Assembly (NCBI GenBank): GCA_025362095.1
Contig: JANYIJ010000066.1
Location: forward strand, 1-35,309
Direction: 5' to 3'
DNA from: Gemmatimonadota bacterium
GTDB lineage: Bacteria > Gemmatimonadota > Gemmatimonadetes > Gemmatimonadales > Gemmatimonadaceae
DNA length: 35,309 bases
Positions 1 through 8,451 of this stretch are shown in pieces (within the stretch, counting starts at the first letter, position 1; each line of letters starts with the position of its first letter). The position numbers and the translations under genes are program-made. The notes beneath the pieces were generated by a model that saw only the letters and a program-made list of their open reading frames with translations, did not search any database and had not been told where the DNA came from.

Positions 1-1077
1 ATCTCGAGCCTCAACCAGCATTGAAGTGGCCCGCTCAGGTTCGCCAAAGCGGCGAAGTCCGCGAGCACTTTCGATCAAGAAGTTGATTTGCGTTTCGGGC
101 ATCATCGAAACGCCGTCGAGACGCTCACGCCACAGCTTGAACGACTCACGGTCGCCCGCGCGCACCGCGAGCACCATCATGTTCACCCGCGCGTTCAGCC
201 GTACGAAGTCGGTTGCCGCCGTCGCGTCGAGAATCATTAGCGCGTCGCGAGCCGCGTCGAATCGATGGAGTAGAATAAAGCAAGCACCGATGTCGCCGAG
301 GATTCGGTCGCGTTCGTTCGGCGCCGGACAAATTTTCATGGCCTCGTATGCGAGGCACACCGAGCGATCGAGCTCGCCGCGCCGTTGCGCAACGACTGAT
401 CGAACGTGCAATGCGTTCGACTGAACATCAACGCACGACGCGAGTTCACTGTCCGCCGTGACGCCGGCGAGAATCTCATCCGCCTTCGGAAGATTGCCCC
501 GCATCATCACGACGTTCGCCAAGCCGATCTGCGAACGCAGACCCCGCGCGATTTCCTTCCGCCGCTTCGCGATCTTGCCGGCCGCGAGGTAAGACGTTTC
601 CGCCTCGGCCAGGTCGCCGAGATTTCGATGGCAGTATCCGAGACGCAGGAACGAATCGATCAGCAAATCGCCGTCGAAGTTTTCTTCTGCGAGTCGCGTG
701 ATGGTTCCGTACACGTCGGCGGAGAGCGAAAACTCCAGCCGCTTCTCCAGACATCCCGCGTACGCAAACAACCGCGGCAACACCGGCTGAATATCAACCT
801 CGCGAATCGTCTGCATCGCGTTGATCAATCCGAGCAGCACTTCGCGCGACGGATCGTTCGACTCGAGCATCATGATCGCCTTTCGAACCGACTTCACGCT
901 CACCGACTCCGGCTCGACCATCACTGGACCCGCAAGCACCCAGTGATCGATCAACCGGAGCATCAACAAGCCCGCGGTTGCCGCGTGCGCATTCGACGAA
1001 TCTTCTGAGGCTTTACCAACAGCCTCGAAAAACGCGAGATGCTTCAGTCCGGGCGCCATCGTTCGGGAACGCTTCAT
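1..1077 (-). CDS. TPR-repeat protein, C-terminus beyond the window edge
   Basis: This minus-strand frame is open from an ATG at 1077 to base 1 (359 codons visible) and has no stop, so the gene continues beyond the left edge. An in-frame TAG at 1111-1113 limits the start; ATG 1077 or ATG 1059 are both possible and neither has a convincing Shine-Dalgarno site. The protein is helical. Several stretches fit degenerate tetratricopeptide repeats with the usual Gly/Ala/Leu spacing, at about residues 138-170 (contains LGYCHRNLGDLAEAE), 181-206, 220-250 and 258-285. No signal peptide or catalytic domain is visible. TPR proteins usually act as protein-binding scaffolds, and this part gives no clue to a partner. 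It could be the sensor or scaffold half of a larger regulator whose other domain lies off-window. Confidence 0.75.
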   Translation of the reverse strand, partial: MKRSRTMAPGLKHLAFFEAVGKASEDSSNAHAATAGLLMLRLIDHWVLAGPVMVEPESVSVKSVRKAIMMLESNDPSREVLLGLINAMQTIREVDIQPVLPRLFAYAGCLEKRLEFSLSADVYGTITRLAEENFDGDLLIDSFLRLGYCHRNLGDLAEAETSYLAAGKIAKRRKEIARGLRSQIGLANVVMMRGNLPKADEILAGVTADSELASCVDVQSNALHVRSVVAQRRGELDRSVCLAYEAMKICPAPNERDRILGDIGACFILLHRFDAARDALMILDATAATDFVRLNARVNMMVLAVRAGDRESFKLWRERLDGVSMMPETQINFLIESARGLRRFGEPERATSMLVEARD

Positions 1078-1249
1078 CAGTTTGAAATCAGGGATGGGTT
1101 TGCCGTTCGACTAGCGCGAAACCTGTGGCAATCCAAGCACCAGCGCAACGGCCACAACACATTCACGCCATTGTACACATTTTTGCCGAACGCTGCGGTG
1201 ATCTAAGGCACAGTCGAGGATCGCAAGTCCAGTCCTACAAAAGCAATGA

Positions 1250-2182
1250 CTATCGGCCAGCCCCGCCCGAAACCTTCTTTGACGCGCCGCCGGTCACAAA
1301 TCGCTGACCCGGCCCATCCAACTTGTCGAGCTCCTTCTCCAGTTCCGTGCCGATCATCTGAATCCGCGGCAGGCTGAGCGGCTTGAACTGCCCGCCGTAC
1401 GGACTCGGCGCGCTCGGACCCGACACCTCCAAAATCGCTTCGAACTTGTAGCGCACATCGCGCCCGCTTTTCGGATCGTGCCAGCTTCCGCTCGATGCCA
1501 GCGCCCGGTTTTTTGGCCACACGCCGAGCGGAAGCGCGAACGTGCGAACCTTGTAGCCCGGCACCGCGGAATCGATCGCGAGAACGCCGCGCGCAATCTG
1601 CTCCTGTACAACCGCGTCGCTGTACTTCGCGAGATTCGCGTGCCAGAGCGTGTGATTGCAGAGTTCGAATCCCTGTTCGGCCAGGAATTTTACTTTCTTC
1701 AGGCGCCACGCACTTTTTTGTCCGTCGATTCCTTTCTCGCCAAAGAACGCATGCCCGGCGGCCGCGCCCGGCAGCATGCAGAACGTCGCGCGCTTGCCCC
1801 AGTCCGGATGCTCCTTGTTGAACGCGAGCCAGATCCCGACCGCGCTGTTCGGATCGATCTCGAGTTCGCCGTTCTTCTCGATGTAGCTGAACTGTCCCGG
1901 CGACGCGTCGTCGAATGTGAAGACCACCGGCGACGTTCCAGCCGGAATGTCGAGCTGTTTGTCGATCAGCTGCGAGACGTTGACCGGTCGGTATCCTCGA
2001 TCGTAAAGCAGTTTCAGATCGCGCCGGAAATGGTCGGCAGAGCGACCCCAGCGAGAGTCTTTGTCCGTGATTAAGTGGTACTCGAGGATCGGGATGTGAC
2101 CCTGATCGTTCGGCGCGCGCGAGGGCGTCGTCTGCGCGGCTGCGGTGCCGGCGACGAAAAACGCGAGGAGATAATTTTTCAC
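1250..2182 (-). CDS. Secreted polysaccharide deacetylase-family protein (NodB-like)
   Basis: The protein is 310 aa with a GTG start at 2182 and a Sec signal peptide at about residues 1-17 (cleavage near AAAQ). NodB-type motifs are visible: TFDD at 89-92 (motif 1, catalytic base and metal Asp), HTLWH at 177-181 (motif 2, metal His pair, HxxxH), and RTFALPLG near 213-220 in the place of motif 3. Members remove N- or O-acetyl groups from cell-wall or exopolysaccharides using a divalent metal; the substrate cannot be read here. A long insertion lies between motifs 1 and 2 (residues 93-175), as in many periplasmic members. It is the last gene of an operon with DUF1800 and DUF1501 genes and begins 18 bases after the DUF1501 stop. 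Confidence 0.85.
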   Translation of the reverse strand: MKNYLLAFFVAGTAAAQTTPSRAPNDQGHIPILEYHLITDKDSRWGRSADHFRRDLKLLYDRGYRPVNVSQLIDKQLDIPAGTSPVVFTFDDASPGQFSYIEKNGELEIDPNSAVGIWLAFNKEHPDWGKRATFCMLPGAAAGHAFFGEKGIDGQKSAWRLKKVKFLAEQGFELCNHTLWHANLAKYSDAVVQEQIARGVLAIDSAVPGYKVRTFALPLGVWPKNRALASSGSWHDPKSGRDVRYKFEAILEVSGPSAPSPYGGQFKPLSLPRIQMIGTELEKELDKLDGPGQRFVTGGASKKVSGGAGR

Positions 2183-2200
2183 TCGTTAACGATACTCGAT

Positions 2201-3475
2201 CTACCCGAGAAGCCCGAGCCTTGCAGGCGAATTAAACCCGGGAAACATCGCGCTCAAGTTCGTCGCGCCGAGATGCTTCGTCGCGATCTCCGAGAACACG
2301 CTCCGGAAATCGGTCGTGAGCGCCAAATCGCGCCCCTCGTACAGCTGTTCCGGCGACAGTCCCGGCCACTTTCCATACACTTTTTTTCCCTTGACCGAGC
2401 CCCCGATCACGAACATCGCGCCGGCGTGACCGTGATCGGTTCCGCCATTGCCGTTCTGTCTGGCCATGCGGCCGAACTCGCTCATGGTGAGGATCACGAC
2501 ATTCTCCAACCCATCGCCGAGATCGCTCGTCAGCGCCGCGATCGATTTTGCGAAATCGTCGAGCCGCTGCGCGAGCTGGCCCGTAGCGCCGCCCTGATTC
2601 ACGTGCGTATCCCAGCCGCCAACATCCGCGAACGCGATCTCGAGCCCGACCTTGCTCTTGATGAGCTGCGCGATCTGCTTGAGCCGCTGGCCGAACTGCG
2701 ACTTCGGATACTCCGCGCCGTTTTGCGGCTGATACTGCGTGGGATTCGCGGTGCGGAGCATCTTCACCGCCTCGAACATTTCCTGTCCGGTGCCGTGAAT
2801 GAGATCCGCCGAACCAGTGCGATAGAGCGCTTCGAGTCGCGCGGTCTGGTCGCCGCCGCCCGAGCGCACCGCGAACTCTTCGAGCGAGTTCATCGCCACG
2901 GCGGGCGCGGTGCCCTCGAGAATCCGCGGCGTCTGCGGTGTCATCGCCACCGCGCGAAATGGCGTCGGCGCGCATTGCTCGCATGTGCCGGACGTCGCGA
3001 GATACCGGTTCAGCCAGCCGTCGCTCGTGCCTTTCGCATCGGGGGTGCCGCTCTCCATATAGTCTTGCGCGTCGAAGTGCGAGCGCGTGGTGCTCGGACT
3101 GCCCACCGCATGGATCGGCGCAAGCATGCCCGCGTCCCAAATCGGTTTCAGCGGCGCGAGCGACGGATGCAGGCCGAAGAATCCATCGAGATCAATCGCT
3201 GCCGCTGCGGCGCCCGTTGATCCCGCCGCGCCCGTTCCGCGCAGCGGCGCCGGAATCGCGATGTTCGGACGCAGGTTGTAGTATGCGCGCTCGCCGTGCG
3301 GCACCACCACGTTCAGCGCGTCAGCAGCTCCGCGCTGGAACAGGCAGATCAGCACCTTTCCCTTCGCCGCGAGCGGCAACTCCATGCCCATCGCAGTGCG
3401 GCGCAGGAACGACGGACTCAACCCCATCGTGACGAGCGCCAGCGCACCAGACCGGACGAAAACTCGGCGTTGCAT
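2201..3475 (-). CDS. DUF1501 domain protein with Tat-type signal (pair 1)
   Basis: The protein is 424 aa. The N-terminus has a twin-arginine-like motif, RRVFVR at residues 3-8, followed by a hydrophobic stretch, so folded export to the periplasm is likely. DUF1501 hallmarks are present: SHFDAQDYMESG (132-143), GGWDTH (286-291), SEFGR (332-336) and GGTDHGH (344-350). To my knowledge the family belongs to the alkaline-phosphatase-like clan, and the Asp/His in WDTH and TDHGH would then be metal ligands, but no reaction is established. The ATG at 3475 lies 2 bases after the DUF1800 stop. Its Shine-Dalgarno AGGAGA is embedded in the last two DUF1800 codons, so translation is probably coupled. A second pair of the same families lies at 29402-32233. 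Confidence 0.9.
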   Translation of the reverse strand: MQRRVFVRSGALALVTMGLSPSFLRRTAMGMELPLAAKGKVLICLFQRGAADALNVVVPHGERAYYNLRPNIAIPAPLRGTGAAGSTGAAAAAIDLDGFFGLHPSLAPLKPIWDAGMLAPIHAVGSPSTTRSHFDAQDYMESGTPDAKGTSDGWLNRYLATSGTCEQCAPTPFRAVAMTPQTPRILEGTAPAVAMNSLEEFAVRSGGGDQTARLEALYRTGSADLIHGTGQEMFEAVKMLRTANPTQYQPQNGAEYPKSQFGQRLKQIAQLIKSKVGLEIAFADVGGWDTHVNQGGATGQLAQRLDDFAKSIAALTSDLGDGLENVVILTMSEFGRMARQNGNGGTDHGHAGAMFVIGGSVKGKKVYGKWPGLSPEQLYEGRDLALTTDFRSVFSEIATKHLGATNLSAMFPGFNSPARLGLLG

Positions 3476-3477
3476 GA

Positions 3478-5370
3478 TTATCTCCTCTGAAATTCGGGCG
3501 AACCAATTGCGAGTCCGACGATCAGTGCCAATCCCTTCGCGGGTAGTTGCAGTTTTCCAAACGCGCGGTCGCGCGCAGGACCCCTGAGCGGCGGTCCGCC
3601 ACCTGGCTCCGGAAGCATCATCATCGCCTCATCGGGATCCACCGGTTCCTTCGGCTTCGCCATTTCCGGCGTCGTGTCGAGCGCCGCTGGTGATGCAAGA
3701 AACGGATTTTTCCCCGTGATGAGAATCGCGCGCGTATCCGGTGATACCCCGCCGCCGAGCAATGCGCTCACGACGCCGTCGACCTGCTGTTCGACCGTCG
3801 CGTTCTGGAGCGACTCGGCGCCCTTCCAGTTCGTGGGCGACACGCCGGGAATTCTCCCCGCGGCGATAGCCACGCCGAAGTTGATGCGATTGAGAATCGA
3901 ACCGGTGTTCAGCCACTGATCGCCGGTCTCGGGCCAGCCGTTCGGAGACTGGTGACCGTAGATCGGTTCGCCGAGTGTCGCGATGGTCTGCGCGGTGCGG
4001 AGCGTGCCATCCGGCGGCGCGCTCAGGGCGCGCCGCGCGCTGACGACCACTTCGAACGGCGATTTCACCTTGCTGCGATACGCTTTCTGCGCGAAGAACT
4101 CGGGACTGGTAACGATCGTACGGAGCGTGGCGCGAATGTCGCCGTCGGTCCGGGTGAACGTCGCAGCAGCGCGCTCGACGAGAGCGCCGGGCGGCGTGTC
4201 GCTCACGAAGCGGCGCGCGAGTTTGAACGCGATGTATCGCGCGGTGGACGGATGGCGCGAGACAATGTTCAGAACGTCCTCCCCATCGTCGATTCCGCGG
4301 CCGGCGGCGAGACGGTGCCCGAGCACGACTTTCTCGCCGGCATCGTGCATTTGCGGATTGAATGCGAACTCGCCGCCGCCCTGCTGAGGCCGCGGAAATG
4401 TCCACCCGGTCAGGGCGCGCGCGACGTTGATCACGTCTTGCTGTGTGTAGCCGCCGTCGACGCCGAGCGTATGAAGTTCGAGGAGTTCGCGGCCGTAGTT
4501 CTCGTTCAGGCCGCCGCGACGCCGCGCGAGCATCTGCTGCTGCTGCGGCGTGAGCTGTTGGCCGCCGAGGCCGGCGAGACCACCGCGACCGCCGCGACCG
4601 CGGCCGCCGGCGCCGGGAAGCGGCACGAGCCTCGGACGATTGCTGTCGGCCTGGCTCTCCCAGTTGTCGAGGTAGAACAGCATGGCCGGGCTCTTTGCGA
4701 CGGCCTCGAGGAGCGTGTGGAATTTTCCGAGCGCGTTCGGGCGGATGACTTTGCTCTCGTACTGCGCGAGCTGGTACCGCTCGGGCGGCCCCTTCTGGAT
4801 GTAGACGGAGAAGTGGTTGAGCCAGAAATCCGTCATCACTTCCTGAAGCTGGCGCTCTGAGAGCAGCGCGCGATCGACGCGGCCGCTCTGCGCCTCGATG
4901 GTCACTTTCCGCACGCCGGCTGTGGCGTCGCGCAGTTCGGCGGTTTCGGCCGGTGTCAGTTTCGACCGATCGCCTTTCGCGCCAAGGCGCTGGAGGAGCT
5001 GGTTGGGCGGCGGGTATTTCTGCTGAAGGACGCTGGAGGGCGTGCTGTAACTTTCCAGTTGATCGAAGTATCGATCGCTCGCAGCGTCGTTGATGCGTTC
5101 GGGGTGCAGCTGCAGGTCGATCCACTTGTCGACGCCCATTGAGCGCACCGTCTCGACGTCGCCGGGACGCGCGCCAAAGGTGAGCCGGGCGAGTACGTGG
5201 TTGACCTGTTCGTCCGCCGTCTGCTCGCGCGGACCAAAGTCCGCCGGCGGTTGCTCTTCGGGTGGAGCGGTCATACGAGGCGCGGGATCGACGCGGGTCG
5301 CCGCACTGCCGCCACACGCCGACAGGGAAGCAACGGCGGCCATCGCGACGACTCTGATTGAACGCTGCAT
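3478..5370 (-). CDS. DUF1800 domain lipoprotein with Gly-rich insertion (pair 1)
   Basis: The frame is open up to 5532, but I choose the ATG at 5370 (630 aa). It has a GGAG Shine-Dalgarno nine bases upstream and gives a clean lipoprotein signal with lipobox LSAC and acylated Cys19. DUF1800 signatures are RLTFGARPGDVE (about 62-73), MTDFWLNHFSVYIQKG (179-194), AMLFYLDNWES (229-239), and NYGRELLELHTLGV with GGYTQQDV and RALTGWTF (291-325). Function is unknown; the family is nearly always next to DUF1501. Odd feature: residues about 248-288 are a Gly/Arg-rich then Gln-rich insertion (GAGGRGRGGRGG, QQLTPQQQQ) between two conserved blocks, probably a flexible loop. The paralogue at 29402 lacks it and uses Tat instead of a lipobox. 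This gene heads an operon with DUF1501 and a deacetylase. The 240-bp region to the divergent gene at 5611 should hold its promoter, but I see no clear boxes. Confidence 0.9.
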   Translation of the reverse strand: MQRSIRVVAMAAVASLSACGGSAATRVDPAPRMTAPPEEQPPADFGPREQTADEQVNHVLARLTFGARPGDVETVRSMGVDKWIDLQLHPERINDAASDRYFDQLESYSTPSSVLQQKYPPPNQLLQRLGAKGDRSKLTPAETAELRDATAGVRKVTIEAQSGRVDRALLSERQLQEVMTDFWLNHFSVYIQKGPPERYQLAQYESKVIRPNALGKFHTLLEAVAKSPAMLFYLDNWESQADSNRPRLVPLPGAGGRGRGGRGGLAGLGGQQLTPQQQQMLARRRGGLNENYGRELLELHTLGVDGGYTQQDVINVARALTGWTFPRPQQGGGEFAFNPQMHDAGEKVVLGHRLAAGRGIDDGEDVLNIVSRHPSTARYIAFKLARRFVSDTPPGALVERAAATFTRTDGDIRATLRTIVTSPEFFAQKAYRSKVKSPFEVVVSARRALSAPPDGTLRTAQTIATLGEPIYGHQSPNGWPETGDQWLNTGSILNRINFGVAIAAGRIPGVSPTNWKGAESLQNATVEQQVDGVVSALLGGGVSPDTRAILITGKNPFLASPAALDTTPEMAKPKEPVDPDEAMMMLPEPGGGPPLRGPARDRAFGKLQLPAKGLALIVGLAIGSPEFQRR

Positions 5371-5610
5371 CGGCAAATTCTCCAGGAAAGTGCTTCGCGC
5401 TGCACCGCGCTGCCACACGCCGTTGACGATCCTGCCCGCTGAGAAGTTAAGAGCCAACGATGAAATGTGCTTGCGAGATGCGCCATGTGACGCAGAGCAC
5501 AACTGTCGAACCGGTGACCGTTTGCTCACCACAGAGGTAATACAGAGTGAGTCCGAGCAGGAACAATTCTTGCTGTGTTTGCAGGCAGCTTTTCACTTGG
5601 AGGACCGCGA

Positions 5611-6150
5611 ATGGATGTGTTGGTGATGTTGGAAGAGCTTCCGGAGCAGTCGCCCGTGCTCGCGCAGGTCAGCTCGGTCCCCTCGGCGATCGCCAGCGAG
5701 CGCTCGACCCGGGACGTGGTGACGCTGTTCGGCGTGCCGAACGCGGAATCGCTGGCGCTCGCGCTGGCCGCCGCGCTCGAATCGAAACGGTCGAGTGTCT
5801 CCGGAATGGACCCGCTCGACGCAACACGCAACGTGGGTGTCTGGCCCGAACGGGGAGCGATCGGCGATGCCGCCTGGCTCGACCGTTCCACTGGTCAGGT
5901 CGTAAAGCGAGAAGTGGAGATTCCACTCGCCGTACTGCTCGAGACGGCCGGAACGCTGCTCGCCGACTGTGGTCAGGGAATCCGCCGCCTGCTTGCCGGC
6001 TTGCTCGTGCCGAACTGGCCCGAAGGCCAGCGTCGGGAAATGACGTTCTCGTTCGCCCCGGCTTCCGCCGGCGCGAGACTTTCAGGCGAGTCGCTGCTCG
6101 CCTCCCTCCGCGAAGCGGACGGGCTCACCATCGACGGAGAAGACAACTAG
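5611..6150 (+). CDS. Hypothetical protein, 179 aa
   Basis: ATG 5611 is preceded by GGAGG seven bases upstream, which fixes the start; an upstream in-frame GTG at 5575 lacks such a site. The product is acidic and soluble (MDVLVMLEELPEQSPVL...), with Ala/Leu-rich helical stretches around residues 47-62 and 105-130, and no signal peptide, membrane segment or recognised motif. I do not recognise a family. It stands alone, divergent from the DUF1800 lipoprotein operon and closed by a strong terminator at 6191-6228, so it is probably a monocistronic unit. Confidence 0.75.
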   Translation: MDVLVMLEELPEQSPVLAQVSSVPSAIASERSTRDVVTLFGVPNAESLALALAAALESKRSSVSGMDPLDATRNVGVWPERGAIGDAAWLDRSTGQVVKREVEIPLAVLLETAGTLLADCGQGIRRLLAGLLVPNWPEGQRREMTFSFAPASAGARLSGESLLASLREADGLTIDGEDN

Positions 6151-6190
6151 GAATCTGTCCTCGTTAGATGATCGCCCGCTTTGCGGGCAG

Positions 6191-6228
6191 AAGGGGCGGC
6201 CAAGGTTGGCCGCCCCTTCGTGCTTTTT
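6191..6228 (+). terminator. Rho-independent terminator
   Basis: A 13-bp perfect stem (AAGGGGCGGCCAA paired with TTGGCCGCCCCTT, 6191-6218) is followed by a short T-rich tract (6224-6228). A smaller hairpin, GCCCGC-TTT-GCGGGC, lies just upstream at 6174-6188. It ends the 5611-6150 gene and insulates the EF-G-like gene starting at 6292. Confidence 0.85.
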
Positions 6229-6291
6229 CCTGACTTGACGCCGCTCGTTCTGCGAAGCACGCTCTATCCCCGCTCCGCAATCGAGGAATAA

Positions 6292-8400
6292 ATGCGCGAA
6301 TATCGCAGCGAAGCCATCCGCAACATCGCAGTGGTCGGACACGGCGCGAGTGGCAAAACGACACTGGTCGACGCCCTCGCCTTCGTTTCAGGAACCAGCA
6401 AGCGACACGGGTCCATAAAAGAAGGCAACACGCTCACCGACACCTCTCCCGAGGAGACCGATCGCAAATACTCGATCTCACTCGGCTGCGCCTACGCCGA
6501 GTGGAAAGACACCAAGCTCAACCTGCTCGACACGCCCGGATTTCTGGATTTCCAAGGCGACGCCGTCGCCGGAATTGCTGCCGCTGATGGCGCGCTGGTC
6601 GCGGTGGGCGCGAGCACCGGCGTCGAAGCGGGAACGGAGCGGATGTTCCGCGAGGCCATCGCACGAAAGGATCCCGTGCTCTTCGTGGTGGCCACCTGCG
6701 ACCGTGAGCACGCGGATTTCGACAAGGCGTATCAGTCGATAAAAGAGCGACTCACCGATAAAGTCGTGCCCGTCGAAATTCCGATCGGATCAGGATCCGG
6801 TTTCAAGGGCGTGATCAATCTGTTCACGAAACGCGCGCACATTTTCAAAGCCGGCACGAAAGCGGGCGAGTTTGAAGAAACGGATATTCCCGCGAGCGAG
6901 CAGGCGCGATTCGAGCGCTACCATCAGGAGATGGTCGAAGCTGTCGCCGCGACCGACGATGCGCTGCTCGAGCGTTTCTTCGGCGGCGAGGAACTTCCCG
7001 GCGAGCTCGCGATGTCCGCGATGAAAGAAGCGATGAAGCGTCAGGATATTTTTCCGCTGCTCTGCTGCTCGAGCCAGCTCACGTGGGGCGTGCGCACGGT
7101 GCTCGACTTTCTCGTATCGCTGATGCCGAGCGCGTACGACATGGAGGAGCTCCACGCGTTCAAAGGCGCGGAGGGCGAGCGCACGGTCGAAATTCACCCG
7201 GTCGACAGCGCGCCGTTCACCGCGCTCGTTTTCAAAACCACCGCCGAGCCGCACGTCGGCGACGTGTCGTACTTCCGCACCTTTAGCGGAACCGTCGCCG
7301 CCGGACAGGAGGTGTACAACGCGACGCGCGACGGCGCCGAGAAGTTGATGCACCTGTCAATTCCGCTTGGCCGCGAGCGCATCGAGGTTGAGCGGCTGTA
7401 TCCCGGCGACATCGGCTGCGTCGCGAAGCTTCACAACACGTACACGAACGACACGCTCTCAACAAAGGCACACCCGGTGCGCCTGCCGCAGATCCATTTT
7501 CCGGATCCTGTCGTCACATTCGCCGTGAAGGCCGCGTCGCGCCCCGATGAAGAAAAATTCCAGCAGGGACTGCACCGCCTGCACGACGAAGACCCAACAT
7601 TCCAGACGCACTTCAACAGCGAGACGCACGAGACGATAGTCGGCGGGATGGGCGAACGGCACATCGAGGTCGCGCTCGCGCGCGTCGCGCGGCAATTCAG
7701 CGTAAAGGGCGAACTCTCGCCGCCGCGCATTCCGTATCGAGAGACGATTTCATCGAAGGCAGAAGGGCAGGGCAAGCACAAAAAGCAGTCGGGCGGCAAG
7801 GGGCAGTTCGGCGACTGCTGGATCCGGATGCGGCCTTCGCCGCGCGGCTCGGGCTATGTCTTTCAGGACGAGATCGTCGGCGGTTCCATTCCGCGCTCGT
7901 TCATTCCAGCAGTCGATCGCGGAATTCAGGAGGCGGCGGCACGCGGGGTGCTCGCGGGATATCCGATGGTCGATTTCGTCGTCGAGTGCTACGACGGCAG
8001 CTATCACTCGGTGGATTCCAACGAAGCCTCGTTCAAGATGGCCGGGATCCAGGCCTTCAAAACCGTCGCGCCGAAATGCCGGCCAGCGCTGCTGGAGCCG
8101 CTGGAGATGGTCGAGGTGACCACGCCCGATGCCTATTTGGGCGACGTGATGGGCGACCTCAGTTCACGCCGCGGACATATTCTCGGGACCGAACCGGCGG
8201 ATGCGGGGAGATTCACCCGCGTTCGCGCGATCGTGCCGCAGGGGGATATGCATCTCTACTCGACGAAGCTGTCATCGCTGACGCACGGGCGGGCGCTGTT
8301 TTCGCAGCGGTTTCATGGGTATGAACACATGCCCGGCGAAGCTTCGAGCAAAATCATCGAGGCGTATGCGAAGTCGCGAGGCATAGAAGCCGAGAGTTGA
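6292..8400 (+). CDS. fusA2: Elongation factor G-like translational GTPase (EF-G paralogue)
   Basis: The protein is 702 aa; ATG 6292 has GAGG about six bases upstream. It has the full EF-G layout: a G domain with P-loop GHGASGKT (16-23) and G3 DTPG (80-83), then domains II-V, including a domain IV segment with GKGQFGDCWIRMRP and a domain V beginning near LLEPLEMVEV. The PEETDRKYSIS segment at 53-63 fits the EF-G-2/EF-G-like group and not canonical translocase. Odd: the G4 motif NKxD appears as ATCD at 134-137 (VLFVVATCDREHADFD), losing the Asn and Lys that hold guanine. The protein may bind nucleotide weakly or with changed specificity. No ribosomal or tuf genes are nearby, so it is not the str-operon fusA. 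The role of these paralogues is not settled; some act in ribosome recycling or stress. Confidence 0.9.
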   Translation: MREYRSEAIRNIAVVGHGASGKTTLVDALAFVSGTSKRHGSIKEGNTLTDTSPEETDRKYSISLGCAYAEWKDTKLNLLDTPGFLDFQGDAVAGIAAADGALVAVGASTGVEAGTERMFREAIARKDPVLFVVATCDREHADFDKAYQSIKERLTDKVVPVEIPIGSGSGFKGVINLFTKRAHIFKAGTKAGEFEETDIPASEQARFERYHQEMVEAVAATDDALLERFFGGEELPGELAMSAMKEAMKRQDIFPLLCCSSQLTWGVRTVLDFLVSLMPSAYDMEELHAFKGAEGERTVEIHPVDSAPFTALVFKTTAEPHVGDVSYFRTFSGTVAAGQEVYNATRDGAEKLMHLSIPLGRERIEVERLYPGDIGCVAKLHNTYTNDTLSTKAHPVRLPQIHFPDPVVTFAVKAASRPDEEKFQQGLHRLHDEDPTFQTHFNSETHETIVGGMGERHIEVALARVARQFSVKGELSPPRIPYRETISSKAEGQGKHKKQSGGKGQFGDCWIRMRPSPRGSGYVFQDEIVGGSIPRSFIPAVDRGIQEAAARGVLAGYPMVDFVVECYDGSYHSVDSNEASFKMAGIQAFKTVAPKCRPALLEPLEMVEVTTPDAYLGDVMGDLSSRRGHILGTEPADAGRFTRVRAIVPQGDMHLYSTKLSSLTHGRALFSQRFHGYEHMPGEASSKIIEAYAKSRGIEAES

Positions 8401-8404
8401 ACTG

Positions 8405-8451
8405 CCGCTGTCAGCTAACAACTGTAAGTCGTTAGCTAACAGCGGTTTTTT
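8405..8451 (+). terminator. Rho-independent terminator of the EF-G-like gene
   Basis: A 15-bp stem with one mismatch (CCGCTGTCAGCTAAC at 8405-8419 with GTTAGCTAACAGCGG at 8431-8445), an 11-base loop and six T residues (8446-8451). The T-tract overlaps the stop codon of the convergent thyX gene (8450-8452). The hairpin is itself built from degenerate 7-base units (see the repeat entry at 8408). Confidence 0.85.
8408..8442. repeat. Degenerate heptanucleotide array (5 units) inside a terminator
   Basis: The bases read as five successive 7-mers: ctgtcag, ctaacaa, ctgtaag, tcgttag, ctaacag. Units 1 and 3, and 2 and 5, are near-identical. The array forms most of the terminator hairpin after the EF-G-like gene. 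Confidence 0.5.

Noticed and set aside
5513-5530. GGTGA-N8-TCACC inverted repeat upstream of the DUF1800 lipoprotein operon
   Set aside because: Arms are only 5 bp and the spacing differs from the sites at 29258; not enough to call an operator.
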